DNA of 64,000 bases from Hordeum vulgare subsp. vulgare. Its lineage: Eukaryota > Streptophyta > Magnoliopsida > Poales > Poaceae. Made by a program: the position numbers and the translations under genes. The notes below the pieces were generated by a model, which saw only the letters and a program-made list of their open reading frames with translations, ran no database searches and was not told the origin of the DNA. Positions 33,316 through 46,344 of this stretch are shown here, piece by piece. Positions within the stretch are counted from its first letter, which is position 1, and every line of letters starts with the position of its first letter. Where the stretch lies: contig NC_058524.1 of NCBI RefSeq assembly GCF_904849725.1, positions 355,195,823 to 355,259,822 on the forward strand, written 5' to 3'.

Positions 33316-36300
33316 TGTAACGCCTAAGATGCGATCCTATCCTTATTTTTGGCGCGAGAGCCTCGACAGGGATAGAAGCGCATCTCGTCGTTTCGCAAGA
33401 ATGGATATCGTTACAAGTACATATACTAAAGAGAAGAGTATATGGAATTGGCTTACACTCGCCACAAGCTACATCAGAGTCACATCAGTACAATAAATAA
33501 ACATCATGAAGAAAAGTAGGGTCCGACTACAGACGAAAACAAACAAGAAAAGAACGACGTCCATCCTTTCTATCCCAGGAGGCCGGCCTGGAACCCATCC
33601 TCGATCGACGAAGAAGAAGAAGAAACTCGAAATGAAGAATCAACGCGCTCGCGTCTTAATCACCTTACCTGTACCTGCAACTGGTGTTTTAGTAATCTAT
33701 GAGCCACAGGGGACTCAGCAATCTCATTTCCAAAGGTAACAAGACTATCAAAGCTTAATGTGTGAGATGTGGTTAAGTGGTGAGGCTGCAGCAAGCCACT
33801 AAGCATTATATGAGGTGGCTAACTTACGAGTACAAGAATAAGGAGGGGGAAGATCTATGCAGAGCGGACGTGAACTACTGTTGATCAAATGAATGATCCT
33901 GAACACCTACTTACGTCAAACATAACCCCACCGTGTCCTCGATCGAAGAATAAGCTCGCGAAAGAGACAGTCACGGTTACGCACTCAGTTGGCATATTTT
34001 AATTGAGCTAACTTCAAGTTATCTAGAACCAGTGTTAAACAAAGTTTCCACGTTGCCACATAACCACGGGCTCGGCTTTCCGAGAAGATTTAACACTGCA
34101 GGGGTGCTCCAACTAGTCCATCACAAATTACCACAAGCCGGATAGAAATCCTCGATCACGAAACTCGCGATCTCGTCAGACTCCTTAGTGAAAAACCTCA
34201 ACTGTGAGATTACCCAAAGCATCACCGGAATCCCCATGCACAAGATATTTCGTAAAAGGTAAAACTAATCCAGCAAGGCCACCCGGTGTGTCGCCGAACC
34301 CGATACGAGCCGCGTATCTCTTTCTCAGGACACATCGTCTATGCATAGTGGACGGTAACCAACCGCTCGAGTTGCCCCGAGGTGGCACCGCCGATTGCTA
34401 GGTGGGTGGACCAACAATCATGCGGGGCACTGGCCCGAGGGTTGATTAATTATCCTCGGGGTCCGGAAAGTCCCTATGCAATTTTATTAGGTTATTAGGA
34501 AAATGTAAAACCAAAGTTGGGCCTTTCCAGACCAGTTTTAATGTAAGACGAATTATCAAGGGGGCCCCCACAACAACCCTGGTCATGTTAGGAGTGCTCA
34601 ATTATGGAACATAACATAGATAGCTCAAACTAAGGGGGGCAAAGGTGGAACAAAACACCAGGCTAGAAAGGCCGAGCCTTCCACCTTTTACCAAGTATAT
34701 AGGTGCATTAAATTAAATATCATTAGTAGGGTGATAAACAAGGAACCCATGTTATCACATGGAAGCAACAACACCTGCAGCTAGTAACTCTAACACATGG
34801 TTAAGCAAGCGGTAACATAGCCAAACTGTGGTTTGCTAGGTTGTGAACAGGTTGAAGGTTTCATGTTAATGTTGAGAGGTTGACATATAAAAGGTGGTAG
34901 GCAATGAGATATAGCGATAGAAACGGTAAAACTAGGATGGCAATGATAGTAATGGTATATGGGGAAATGGTCATCTTGCCTGAGATCCCGCTTGGAAGAA
35001 GAATGACTCCATGAAGCACACGAACCGATGTAGTCGAACGGGTCCTCACTTTCCGACATGCTTGTGGAACTCTATCGACACGAAGGAAACCGGAAACAGG
35101 AATCGACACACGATATACACCACACGATGCACAACTCATATGATGCATGAACGGTTGAATATATGCAAGACATGGCATGGCAATTCACAACAATCAAACA
35201 CTACACGCTAAGTGAAGTTCAATATGCAACGAGTTGCATATTGGGGAAACTCCACATACGAATTATTTAGTTCTATCCCGATTAGGTACACAGCGATATT
35301 AAATGTTGGTTAAACCCGGCAAGAGGTGAAGCGTAATTAACCTACCTATCTAGGCATTTTAAATGAGGTCGGAAACGACATATAGCATCTCCGAGATGAC
35401 CTCATGCGTTAATTTATAATTATGTCCAGATCTGAACTAACACGTTTAAATATGTTTTAAACAGCAAAATAAATAGGTTCAGGTGAATCTACGCATCATT
35501 ACAATCAATTTACACATACAGAACATCTCCAATGGAGCTACGGTTCAAAAGATACGAACACCGCAAGATATGATGGCATGAATGCAATATGTATGCAACA
35601 ACAGTTACAAGCATCCCAAAACAAGAAGGCAACAACATAATATGAAACTACACGAGATTCTAAGCAAGTTTCATATAGGACACGATCAAAACGGAGCAAC
35701 GGTTCAACAAATACGAGCTAAACAAGAAATAGACATAATCAGCCAAAATCAGCCACATAGCATTTTCTACACCACAAGACAACAAGCTACATAAACTAAA
35801 ATGCTCAAACAAGGCATGAGACAGTAGAGGTCAAGATTCACTAGAACATACTACTAATAACATTTAGCATGAAAGCATGGATCACAAGGAAAATAACTCA
35901 CAAAATGGCATCTCACACACAGTTTCAAACTTAGTGAAAATATCTGTTTTAGACGGTGCAGTTTTCCATCTAAAGGCATATTGATAGCAGGTAAACTATA
36001 TTCTACAGAACTCCAAATGGCATGAAAATTAACAGCATGCTAGAGAATCTTAAGGACTACAACTAACTCCATTGCACCAACCTCAAAAGAGCTATAGATC
36101 ACCAGATAAACTCATGGAAAGACAACAAGAAAATATAACAGATTTCAGACTTAGAAATATTTCAGCATCTCCAAATAAGCACTATTTTCTAGCATGTTTA
36201 CAACAAGCAAACAACACCTAAACATGGATTTCTATTGCAGCCAAAATTACCAGAGGCTAGCATACATATCCAATGGCATATCTCTAGTTGACAATTCATT

Positions 36301-38195
36301 CATATCATGCACGGATTAAATCCCACAAAATAGATAAAAGGGCAACATGGCAAAATATCACGCACACTTACTTGCTCAAAAGCTAAAAATAAATGCACAG
36401 TTAAATTCTATAGATTTTTCTACCCCGAAAACATGTATAATATGAGGGGTTGCAAAATAAAAATAACGTCACACGAATATGCGAGATTATGTCCTAAACA
36501 CGATAGAACAAGCTAGTGATAGAACCTACATGCGAAAAATGCAAACGAGTACTCTAAAATACATGGAAAAAGGTCCCTAATAACATGAGAATTTAAACTA
36601 CGGGATTTGAGCAATCCGGACACGCACGAAAATAAATATGGGATAATTTCCTATTAGGACAACATGCAAAACTAGGCAAACAGTAGGTCAAACCACTTCA
36701 AACATGCAAGCAAGTTGCAAAATATAAATCTACGCGGAAAACCAGTCAAGTTACATATATAAATCATCGAGATCCGACACTCGGTTAATTAACTACTGGC
36801 ATTTTAATATCTAACATAATTCTGAAATTAATAACTCCAAAGAAATCCTAAAATAAAATAACTATCAGGCCGGATGTGGCGCTCTTGGGCCTACACAGGG
36901 CGGCGCAAAATAGAAAATCTCGCGTGGTGCAAGGGATAAGGGGCAGGGGCGGTGCCTCACCTTGGGCCTAAGGCCGGCCTGGAGAGGCGGCCTGGCTGGG
37001 CCGACGGGGTGAGTGGGCCGAGGGCGCGCGAAGGCAGGCGAGGCCCACGCGCACACGACGGACGCTGGGTCTCGTCCCTGTTGCCTCATCTCCCTCTTGG
37101 AGCACGAGCCAGCACAGGGTCCGACGGTGGCGCAAGATCCGGCGAGATCCATGGCACCGGGAGGGGCCTCCGGCGAGGAATCGGTTGAGGCGGCTGCTCT
37201 CCTCCGGATCCGGCGGTTCCTGGCCGGATCTTGGTGCGACAAGGTCGACGGCGCGGCTCCGTTCAGCTTCGGCTCCCATGGCGTGCTAGCTCTGCAGGGA
37301 GAGAGAGAGGGCGCCGGGGTGAGGGAAGAAGAGAGAAACGAGAGGAGGAGGAAGAAGAGGGTGGCGCGGATTTGGCCTGGGGCAGCTCTCGGCGGCGCGA
37401 GGTCCGGCGAGGGGCTGAGGAGCTCGCTCCTGGTGGCGGCAGAGGGTGCGCGCTAGGACGCAGGCGGAGATGAAGCTCAGCCCAGATCGGACCCAGGGGT
37501 GGGCCTGCTGCGGGCCTGGCAGGCCGTGGCGGCTGGGAGGAGAGAGGAGGTGGGAGGAGGCTCAGGTTTCAGCTAGAGTTAGGTGGGCACGAATTTTGAG
37601 GGAGAGAGAGTGGCTACCTATTTATAGACATAGGGGCTAGGGTTATCCGAATTAGGATCAGTTTTCGACCACATGATCGCGATCAAACGGCCATGGACGC
37701 GGGAATGTCTAGGTGGTTGTGTATACTGTCTAGGCGAAGGTGAGAGGGAAATAGTGCGGCGTGGCAACACGATATTTAAAACCCCGAAAAACATCCGACG
37801 ATAGCCCGAAGACGGTGCCGCTATGGTCGACCGTTCGGGAACCAGACGGACTCCGATTGCGACGAAATTTGGCTGGCGGCCTACCTATGTCTAAATAAGA
37901 CTGCACGCCAAGTTTCAACCCAATCGGAGAAACTTTTACACACACTTTTAAAAACAAGAATTTGACGATGCCGCGGGCGCGTGCGTGTGTGGTTGGGCTC
38001 AGAACGGGCAACGACGAACACGGAGAGAACCGACAACTAGTAACGGATGCAAGTTTGAAAACTGGCGGCAACAGGATGCCGATGCAATGCAGATGATGCG
38101 CATGATGCGATGATGATGTGAGAAATAAAATAAGTCACACGATGAAAACGGAATAACAGGGGAATCTTCTGGAACGTCGGTCTCTGGCTGTCACA
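33316..38195 (-). mobile_element. Solo LTR of the LARD family
   Basis: This 4880-bp block starts TGTAACGCC and ends CTGTCACA, flanked by a perfect target duplication CCTAA (33311-33315 and 38196-38200). Its reverse complement aligns with both LTRs of the LARD at 12922-27783, including the 1.4 kb missing from that element's 3' LTR. No interior is present, so it arose by LTR-LTR recombination. The minus-strand TATA (TATAAATAG, 37619-37627) lies next to a purine-rich, GC-rich tract (about 36880-37600). Frames there, up to 147 codons, are low-complexity and not supported. Confidence 0.92.
37619..37627 (-). promoter_or_regulatory. TATA box of the solo LARD LTR
   Basis: TATAAATAG on the minus strand, in the LTR transcription direction. 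It matches the position of the LARD 3' LTR TATA box. Confidence 0.55.
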
Positions 38196-38305
38196 CCTAA
38201 TACGTGATCGATGCACACAAGACAAGAAAGAATAAGAAGGACGCCTCCGGCTCTGAGACAGAGCGCCCGTGGAACACGGAGATCCTCCGTCCCTTTTACA
38301 GTTGA
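38196..38305 (+). pseudogene. Tail of the Tat-clade polyprotein after the solo LTR
   Basis: When the solo LTR and one CCTAA are disregarded, the reading resumes as YVIDAHKTRKNKKDASGSE and ends RPFYS followed by TGA at 38303. This is the normal C-terminus of Tat-lineage gypsy polyproteins. A TAA precedes it within the duplicated target sequence. Confidence 0.75.
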
Positions 38306-38963
38306 AGCAAGTGTAATTATCACCTCCTTTCAAATTAATGAACAGTCGGCACGGGGACTAGCCGGCACACTCAATCCCCCCGCCCCGCCCCCGGCTCGAC
38401 AAAGTACTATACCTCCTTCACGGCGGCCTAACACTTGCCGCTAAAGACCCCAACCTCTCTGTCCGACCGGCGGGTGCAGAAGCAAAGGGGCTGGGCGGAT
38501 AGGAAAAATCGACTAGGGACAGACCTGGTCCGGCCATGCTACTCGGTTCATTCAAAACATAACTTGCAAGAGCCAAAAGTACAAAACCACTCCTTTGCCA
38601 GCCCACTCCTCGCTTGGTCACAGTCTGCAAGCCGGCTGGCTGGCAGGAAAAAAGGCAAAGGAGTGGGGCACATGGGAAAAATTACTAAGGAAAGAAAAGT
38701 ATCGAAGTAGCCAGCAGACGACAACCAAGTTGGAATAAATTGCAGCACGTGAATAAAGATAGGGACGCCAGGCCAAGAGTGCATTACATCAAACCTACAC
38801 CCTAGTGGACGTACTAGTCCATAACAAAGTGCATAAGTAAGAAAGCGGGCGCCTACAGTGCCACATCCCCGTCCCGAGCCAACGGGGTTTTCTGGCCTGT
38901 CTCAGCATCGTTTGCCGATGGAACCTGATGGCTGGCCTCCGTGTTGCCGGCCGACAGAGTCTC
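38306..38963 (+). other. Spacer between Tat polyprotein and antisense ORF
   Basis: About 660 bp without a supported gene. It lies between the polyprotein stop and the convergent end of the antisense ORF. I see no tandem array here, in contrast to the second Tat fragment. Confidence 0.5.
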
Positions 38964-41820
38964 TCACTTGGGCATCTCCACGTCCCTAGCCGGCGGGGTC
39001 TTTCGGCCCGCCTCAGCATCGCCGACAAGCGTCTCCGCTCCCTCCACATAGGACGCGACTACCCCTTCGACGTCCACGTCTCCCATCTCGTCATCGGCGA
39101 CAAGCTCATCCAAGCTGGACCCGACCTCCTCGTCGCTGTAGGTAATCGAGATGCTGAACCCGTCCTCGAGGATGGGCGCACCATCCTCCCCCACCTCGGG
39201 GTAGTATGTACCCAGCGAGGCGTAGCTGGCGAGCTCGTTGGCTCGAATGCCAATGGCCTTATCACACTACGTCACTCCACCCGCTCCTCCGCCCACATGG
39301 TGGCAAGCTGGTGCAGGTTTATACCCAAGTACCAGGAGAGGGAAAAGCTTAGCGCCATCGGAGAACCTCCACGCGTCAAACCAATCCATGGTGTGCTCGA
39401 CCCACAGTGCGACCGGGCTGACGGGAATTTCCACCGCCCGGTCATGCCAACGGGCCTTGACAAGGTTCCCACCCGTCGTCTGACACCACTCATAGAGCAA
39501 CCATAGGTAGGCCAGACGGGTCTCGCAGGCATGGGCCACCTCCGGTGTCAGCGTCCGGCTCGCATCCCACCCGATGAAGCTCCTCCCGGTGGGCCTACAC
39601 GGCCGGCCTTGCGCGCCTAAGTCTTTGGGAAGCGACCTGGCCCGGAGAAAGATGATAAGTGAGAGGATGAGTGAAACACAACAAACGTGGACCAAGACAC
39701 TCACAGCGAAGATCTCATCCACCACATGGAAGATCCTGAGTGTGGTGGCCGCCTCCCGCTCCACCCTCGCCTTGGCCGCTGTCGCCTGGCGGACCTCCTC
39801 CCCGAGCCGAGCAACCTCGACACGGAGAATCACCGCCTCCTCCCCACTGGCGACCGATGCCCGCGACACCGCCTCCTTGGCAGTTATCTCCCGCTAAAGC
39901 GCCTCGCTGAGCCGCTTCACCTCCGCCTTCAGCTGCCCCGTAGACGCCCGCTCAGTCTCGAGGTCCCTCCTCACCAAGTCGCGGTCGCCGATGACCTCGT
40001 CGTGCTTACCTCAGACGTCGGGCAAATGAGCAGTGCAGCTCCGCCACCTCTACCTGGAGAATGGCCCCCTTTGTACAATTTTCGAGGACAGCAGTCAGCT
40101 CCACAAGGAACATCAAAAGCAAAAGGATTTGCTCCGGTAGCCGCACAACTAGCTTGAATCTCGGGACTACACCAACTAGTTGCGCTCGCGCGCACTCACA
40201 TATACAAGCACATACCCCGGGCCTTCCGCATCTCGGTCGTCTGCAGCTCGAGCTCCTTCCGGACCTTGAAATAGAATTGTTGACGTATCGATATTAGCGC
40301 GGTCGCCTCCATGAAGTGTACGTCGCGCTTGGCCGTATCACCCTGAGAAGAGAACACGAGAAAAAGAGCAGAAGACAAAGATTTGGCCTGGCTGCCACGT
40401 AGCCGCGTAGCCCGCCCGAATCTCGGGGACTAAACCCAATGGGTGTGCTCACGAGCCCCCACTTAAAAATAGGCGAAGAGAAAAAAATCTATGTGGCTTA
40501 CCTGAACCGCCTTCTTGACCAGCGTGAAGTTGTGCACCGCGGACTGGGCAAAGGCGTCTATTCATGTGTGGTACTGCACCATCAAATCGACCGTGACGGC
40601 CAACTCAATAGCCTGCCTGCCGACCGAAGAGCTCGCCCTTGCTGACCCCGGGGCGTGGCCGAGTTTGGCCCACTCGGTCGTGACGGCAGACATCGACCAG
40701 CCCGCCCAACCGGCCCCCAAGTCGCAGCCGGCCCCAGCGCTGCCTGGTTCAACTGCACTAACGAAACGACCAGGGCCCGGTCGTCGTTGCTTTTGGCCTC
40801 AAACACGGCCCAATGCCCCTGGTCGGACTACATACTTAACACCTTCGCACCCACTGGCTCCACAACCGGTGGTGCCTCCATCTCCGAGGTCGGCTCCTGG
40901 TGTGTCCCCGCACGTCGGCAAGGACTTCGGGGCACGAGCTTCGAGGTTTGCTAGCGATGTGGTGTCGCTCGTCGCCCTGGCCAAAGGGTCGCCCGAGCTG
41001 GTCACCGTAGCGGCCATGGCCTTTGTCTTGGCAGCACGTAAATGGAAGGCGCGCTCTTGCTTGAGTAGCATCGTGGCCGTGTGCTTCGCAGCTAGTTGTG
41101 TGGCACCCTCGCCCCCGAAGGCCGGCGGGGCCGGCGATGGATTCGCTGCCGAAAGGAAAGGGCACGAGCTGAATGCCCCATGGCAAATATGAAAGTAAGA
41201 AAAGGGCACGAGCTCCAAAGATAACTTACTCAGAATCAAGGGGAATCTGCCGGCCACCCTGCCTCGGCGCCTCTCGGGTCCGATTGATGGGTGCCCGAAG
41301 GCAGCAAAGCCGACCGAGCCTTCTTGGCGGTCGGGGCAATGACCGGTCCCTCGACCGGCCATTTCTCTCTGTGTAGTTCCTCCGCCAACTGGCGGCAGGC
41401 CGGGTGCCTCGTGGTCGGCTCCCTGGCCCACAGCCGACTGGCCCCCTACCGGCTGCCCCCCTACCGGTTGACCCTCTACTGGGTGTCCCCTAGCCGGGAG
41501 TTCCACGCTCCCTCCTCACCGGTGGCGCAGGGGTGCCCCCTTCACCTCAGGCGGCGCCCCCACCATCCGGGCGTCTTCAACGTCGTCGTCATCGGTCCAA
41601 TCCAGCACGGCACCTCGGGGCGGGGACCGCTTGACGTCCCAACCCCACAGGTGGTGGCGCTAGTCGACACCTCCTCCACCTCCTCCTCCTCGTCCTCCAC
41701 CTTCGGCACGTCCAGGTCGTCAGAGCTGGCGGGGCCGCCCCCATCTGACTCATAGTCCTTGCAATCGGATTCCGTTCGGTCCGGCGCAAATATTTGCGGG
41801 TTCGGACCATCCGACGTCAT
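38964..41820 (-). pseudogene. Antisense spliced ORF of the first Tat-clade element
   Basis: Minus-strand exon-like blocks run from Met 41820 (MTSDGPNPQIFAPDRTESD, then an acidic Glu/Asp stretch) to the stop at 38964 (ending RKTPPARDVEMPK). Two introns can be placed: 39637-39704, with GTGAGT donor and CAG acceptor, and one upstream of an exon at 40216-40342, which itself ends before GTATGT. The middle exons code for Ala/Glu/Arg-rich coiled coil (VARLGEEVRQATAAKARVER). The exon after 39636 has YEWCQTTGGNLVKARWHD. Stops and frame changes at 40900-41540 show decay. The overall plan (acidic N-terminus, coiled coil, C-terminal domain) matches the antisense ORFs in Tat elements. The function is unknown. 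Confidence 0.6.
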
Positions 41821-41965
41821 TTGCGGGGGAAAGACATGAAGAAAAGCGCGACTGTGCGTCAGTTGCCACAAGGAAAAAGTGAGAACAACTCCACTCGGAC
41901 AAATCTTACATGCGACGCGTGATTGTCGCGATAGAACAACTCCATGACGAACAACCACGCCTCCA

Positions 41966-41980
41966 CACTTCTAGAAAAAC
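41966..41980 (+). repeat. Left terminal inverted repeat of the CACTA element
   Basis: CACTTCTAGAAAAAC. The related fragment at 12542 has CACTACTAGAAAA, so the fifth base here is changed. The three flanking bases (41963-41965) are CCA, the candidate 3-bp target duplication; its partner is not identifiable because the right end is lost. Confidence 0.7.
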
Positions 41981-42000
41981 GGCTATAGCTAATATTGACA

Positions 42001-42352
42001 TTAATGGCGCACCATGTATGTGGTGCGCCACTGCTATGTAGGAGTGGCGCACCAGATATGGGTGCGCCATTAATGGCCATATTACTAATGGCGCACCTGG
42101 TGTGCGGTGCACCATTACTAGTTTTGTCCTGGCCCCACACCCTTCCCAGACTTAGCAGTGGCGCACCAGGGGAAAGTGCGCCATTACTAGTTTTAACTAG
42201 TAATGGCGCACCGCACCCACGGCGCGCCACTACTAACAATTTTTTTTTAGTTTTTTTTTCAAAACTAGTAATGGCGCATTCTTACCAGGTGCGCCATTAG
42301 TAATCCTGGTTACCAATGGCGCATTCTTTGGAGGTGCGCCATTGGTAACCTG
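42001..42352 (+). repeat. CACTA subterminal array of seven GGCGCACC/GGTGCGCC hairpins
   Basis: Seven units each pair TGGCGCACC (or GGCGCATT) with GGTGCGCCA across a spacer of about 5-15 bases. Units are often separated by the words ATTACTAGT or TTACTAAT. Subterminal repeats in En/Spm elements bind the TNPA-type protein; I infer this role. Slight variants (GGTGCACC, AGTGCGCC, GGCGCGCC) occur in units 3 to 5. Confidence 0.85.
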
Positions 42353-42678
42353 AGAGCAGCTAGATATTTTTGACAGCCACATACCACACTCACTCCCCCC
42401 CCACTTCATTCTCTCCACATCTACCAAGCTTGTTGGTCTCGGCTGCCTCCTCCTCCTCATCTCATTTGCACCATAGATTCACCCAAATTAAGTGGTTAAA
42501 TTTCTTTTTTTTGATAGGTAAGTAAGGGGAAAGCTTTCCTAATGTTCTTTATCTACTTTTTTCTCCCTCCAACGTACACACTTTTTATGGCCAAGATCGA
42601 TGTATGTTTGTGGTGTTGCATATGTTTGTGTTGCATAGTACCTGTATTTGAGATACGATAGTTGCCAATATTTTGCCG

Positions 42679-42764
42679 GAATGTTGATTCATTTCCGTTT
42701 CGGCGAGAATTTGGCACTATGCATTCTTTTTGGTCCTATTTTTTGGCAAAGTCATGCCAAAAAA
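42679..42764 (+). promoter_or_regulatory. Leader hairpin upstream of the CACTA transposase
   Basis: It begins GAATGTTGATTCATTTCC, continues through CGTTTCGG and contains TTTTTTGGCA (42739-42748) facing TGCCAAAAAA (42755-42764) around a 6-base loop. The words GTTGATT and TTTCCGTTTCGG and the loop motif GCAAAGTCATGCC recur upstream of the second CACTA gene (48529-48645). The first coding exon begins soon after an acceptor-like CCGCAG at 42797-42802. Confidence 0.55.
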
Positions 42765-42808
42765 AATTTGGTTCTCAAATATCATTTTGCTCTACCCCGC
42801 AGGTGACC

Positions 42809-45800
42809 ATGGTCCGCACGATGACCGAAAGCATCGTGAATAGGTTTTTGAGCTCCGCAAAGGCTGAGATGCTTCGAAAGAACGAGACGGAGATAAGATG
42901 TCCCTGTCGAAGATGCAAGCTGAAGAGCCTTATGGACCTGGATTCCAGACAGGTGCGGGACCACCTGCTCGTGTGTGGTTTCATGGATGGCTATCGGTGG
43001 CAAGGTGATGAAGATGATTATGAAGTCGTCCATGGGGGCCGAGCAAGAAATAAGGAAGGGCAGCAAGACAATAGCAGCGAGGGCGGGCGAGAAGACGAAG
43101 AATCTCCAGGACATGATCACGAAGTAGATGCAGGAAACAGTCATCATGTAGAAGTTGTCGGACATGATGATGAGGAAGATCAAGACGAAGGGCATGATCA
43201 TGAAGATGAAGATGCCGGAGCAGACAACGATGGACCATCGATGGGCTGGGTGCAGGACCCTCATATTGAGCTGCTTCTCAAGCAGACGGGTAACGCAAGA
43301 GCTGCCGCCCGAGAGAAAGCCAAGCTGGATCAAGTGGAGATAGACGCGGTTACTCCATTGTATGAAGGATGAAGGCCCGAGGATACATGCCTGAAAGTAA
43401 TGCTCATGGCTCTGGAGATGAAGGTAAAACACAAAATGACCAACGCATGCTTCGACGAGAACATGTCATTCTAGCACGAACGTCTTCCCAAGGCAGGGAA
43501 CAAGTGCTTGACCAGTTTCGAGGAGGCGAAGAAAATCGTGTGTCCTCTGGATTTACCGCACGTGAAATACCATGTGTGCATGAACGATTACATCATTTAT
43601 CGGGATGAGCACGTGGAGTCTACCATATGTCCGGTGTGTGGCGTCACTCGATACAAGAAGAGGAAGAAAGCTCCTGGAAAAGTGGTGTGGTACTTTCCGA
43701 TCATTCCTCGTCTGGAGCGATATTTCGCGGACCCTAAGCAAGCATGGCTCCTGCATTGGCACGCGGATAGGGAGGTGAAGAAGCGAGAAGATGACGGAAA
43801 TGATCCGGAGATAAATAAAAAAGAGAAGATGTTGAGTCACCCTAAGGAGGTGAGCCAGTGGAAAGAGTTGAACTTCAAACACCCAGAATTTGGGGACGAT
43901 CCAAGGAACATCATGCTGGGCGCAAGCACCGATGGAGTCAATCCGTTTGGCAGCCAGAGAAGCACACATAGCACCTGGCTTGTGTTTGTGTGGATGTACA
44001 ACCTTCCCCCTTGATGTGCATGAAGAGGAAGTACATTCACATGAGTATGCTAATTGAAGGGCTAAAACAACCAGGGAATGACATCAATCTGTATCTGGGG
44101 CTGTTGAGAGAGGAGCTAGAAACGCAGTGGAAAACGCCAGCCAATACATGGGAAGCCGCAGTGAAACAACAATTCCCTATGAGAGCCGCACTGCTCACGA
44201 TGGTGCACGACTATCTCGGTTACGGATATGTCACGGGGCAGGTGGTCCACGGATTTTGTGCATGCGTCAGGTGCATGGATGACACAACGTATCGCCAGCT
44301 AGATAGAGATCCCGGGTCTTCGAAAACCGTGTTCATGGGACATCGAAGGTGGCTTCACGACGATGACGCATGGAGAAAATGCAAGGATTTGTTCGATGGT
44401 GAAACCGAACCCCGAAGACCCCCATGTACAAGGAGCGGCGAGGAAATAGACGAGCTGTTGAAAAATTGGAAAGAGTGCCCACCGCCGGGAAAGAAGCGAA
44501 AGGCGCCAGAGCCGCTGCTGAAGGTATGGAAAACGAGGTCTATTTTATGGGACTTGCCATACTGGACGATCCTCCGTGTGCCTCACAACCTTGATGTCAT
44601 GCATATCACGAAGAACGTGTGCGAGAGTCTGCTTGGTACCCTGCTCAACATGCCAGAGAGGACCAAAGATGGGACGAAAGGAAAGGTATACTTGCAATCA
44701 TTGGGCATCAGGGAGGAGCTTCACGCAAAACGCCCTAATGATGATGATGATGATGAGGCGAAGGACACGGAAAGTCGTCGCAAAGGCAAAAAGGCCAAGA
44801 AGATCGAATATGACTGCCCTCCCGCGTGCTTCACTCTAAGTCAAAGGAGATCGAGCAGTTTTTCACCTGCCTCGCAGGAGTAAAACTTCCTTACGATTAC
44901 GCGGGGAAGATAAGCAGATACCTGGACTCAGCGAAGTAGAAGTTCAGCGGGATGAAGTCTCGCGACTTTCACATGCTGATGACGCAGATACTTCCAGTTG
45001 CAATCCGTGGGATCATGGACGCGCACGTCCATGAAACGCTATTCGTCCTATGGAACTTTTTCGACGTCATCTCTCGGTAGTCGGCTGGCGTGAGGCAACT
45101 CAGAAGGCTACAGGAAGAGATCGTGGTGATACTATGCGAGCTTGGGATGTACTTCCCTCCCGCATTCTTCGACGTTATGGTGCATCTGCTGGTCCCTATC
45201 GTGGAGGATATCATCCAACTCGGGCCGACGTTCCTGCACAGCGTGATGATGTTCGAAAGGATGAATGGTGTCATCAAAGGATACATTCGCAACCGGGCAC
45301 GTCAGATGGAAGCATAGCCAAGGTATTTCTGACTGAAGACTGCATCTCCTTCTGCAGGAATTATCAAGGAATCGAGAACCCCGTTGGTCTGCCCGTCAAT
45401 AGGCACCTCGACAGGCTTGCTGGATGGGGTCACCGCGAGGGTCGCCACGAAATGCATGTCGACTTCAAGGGTCGACTCGCCTACTTTGAAAGAGCAAACC
45501 TAGTCGCGCTACAACACATAGACGAGGTCAATCCTTGGGTGGTAGAGCACAAAACCTTTATTGAGAAGGCGTACAATGACCGAGGCCGATAGAGGACGGA
45601 CAGAGATATAATCAAAGAGCACAACTCATGTTTCATGCGTTGGTTCAAGGACAAGCTTTTGTCGTACCCTTTACACGAGCATTTTTCTGCGGAAGAAAAA
45701 TCATATTCGCCTTGTCACAGGGAGCTGAGCACAACCTGATGACCTATGAGGGATACGATATCAACGGCTACACATTCTACACCGAGGAAAAGGACATGAA

Positions 45801-46344
45801 GAGCGATTATCAGAACTCCGGGGAAACGATGGAATCCTACACCAGTAACGACAAGGACAAATACTACGGAAGGATCGAGGAGATCTGGCAGCTGAGCTAC
45901 GCTGGAGAGAAGGTCCCGATGTTCTGTGTCAGATGGGCCAAGAGCGTCCTAAAAGAAGACAGGTATTTCACCACCATGGTTATACCCGAAGCCAAATCCA
46001 AGACCGCGGGCGCAAACGACACCGCGAAAAATGAGCCATGGGTACTGGCTTGCCAAGTGGACCAATGGTTATTCATTACCGACCCGTCAAAGCCCAGTCG
46101 TGTTGTCGTGAGGAGAGGCAAAACGAACATCATCGGAATGGATGGAGTCGCCAATGAGCAAGATTTTGATAAGTACGGCGACCCGAAGATGGAAGATGAC
46201 GACGACGATGAAGTACCACACAGCACAAGAAGAAGCAGGACCATCCTACCTAAAGGACGTCCGTTCAAGAGAAGAATTCAAGGGGTTCCGGGGCTAAATT
46301 ATTCAACCGCGAGAAAGAAGGGCAAGAACATTATGAAAAGATAG
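42809..46344 (+). pseudogene. CACTA transposase (TNP2 family), decayed
   Basis: Met 42809 (MVRTMTESIVNRFLSSAKAE) opens a transposase-associated domain with CPCRRCK and an acidic His/Asp/Glu-rich linker. The TNP2 core follows in several frames: CPVCGVTRYKKRKKAPG (43640), HMSMLIEGLKQPGNDINL (44040) and PHNLDVMHITKNVCESLL (44585). A DUF4218-like block (RQLRRLQEEIVVILCELGMY, about 45090) and a DUF4216-like C-terminus (to TGA or TAG at 46342) complete it. It would cut at the TIRs and move the element. Stops interrupt at 43370, about 43470, 44012 and 45078, and frames shift near 44850 and 45300, so no active protein can be made. Confidence 0.9.

Larger units (their letters stand above)
11610..41965 (+). 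mobile_element. Old Tat-clade Ty3/gypsy element, split by later insertions
   Basis: A plus-strand element can be followed in pieces: LTR end (11610-12233), PBS, leader with a CACTA scrap (12252-12921), gag (27784-28866), degenerate protease (near 29481), RT (30302-31126), RNase H including an archaeal-type copy (31435 on), integrase (to 33315), polyprotein tail (38196-38305), then an antisense spliced ORF (38964-41820). The second RNase H and the antisense ORF after pol are features of the Tat/Ogre/Retand lineage. Its insertions are the LARD at 12922-27783 and the solo LTR at 33316-38195. The 5' part of its LTR is lost at the Athila-type insertion and no 3' LTR is seen before the CACTA element at 41966. 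Confidence 0.82.

Noticed and set aside
37013..37456. 147-codon frame in the solo LARD LTR
   Set aside because: Low-complexity Arg/Glu/Gly-rich translation of a purine-rich LTR tract.
42001..42352. CRISPR-like array of short repeats
   Set aside because: The repeats are palindromic transposon subterminal motifs next to a CACTA end in a plant genome, with irregular spacing and no cas genes.
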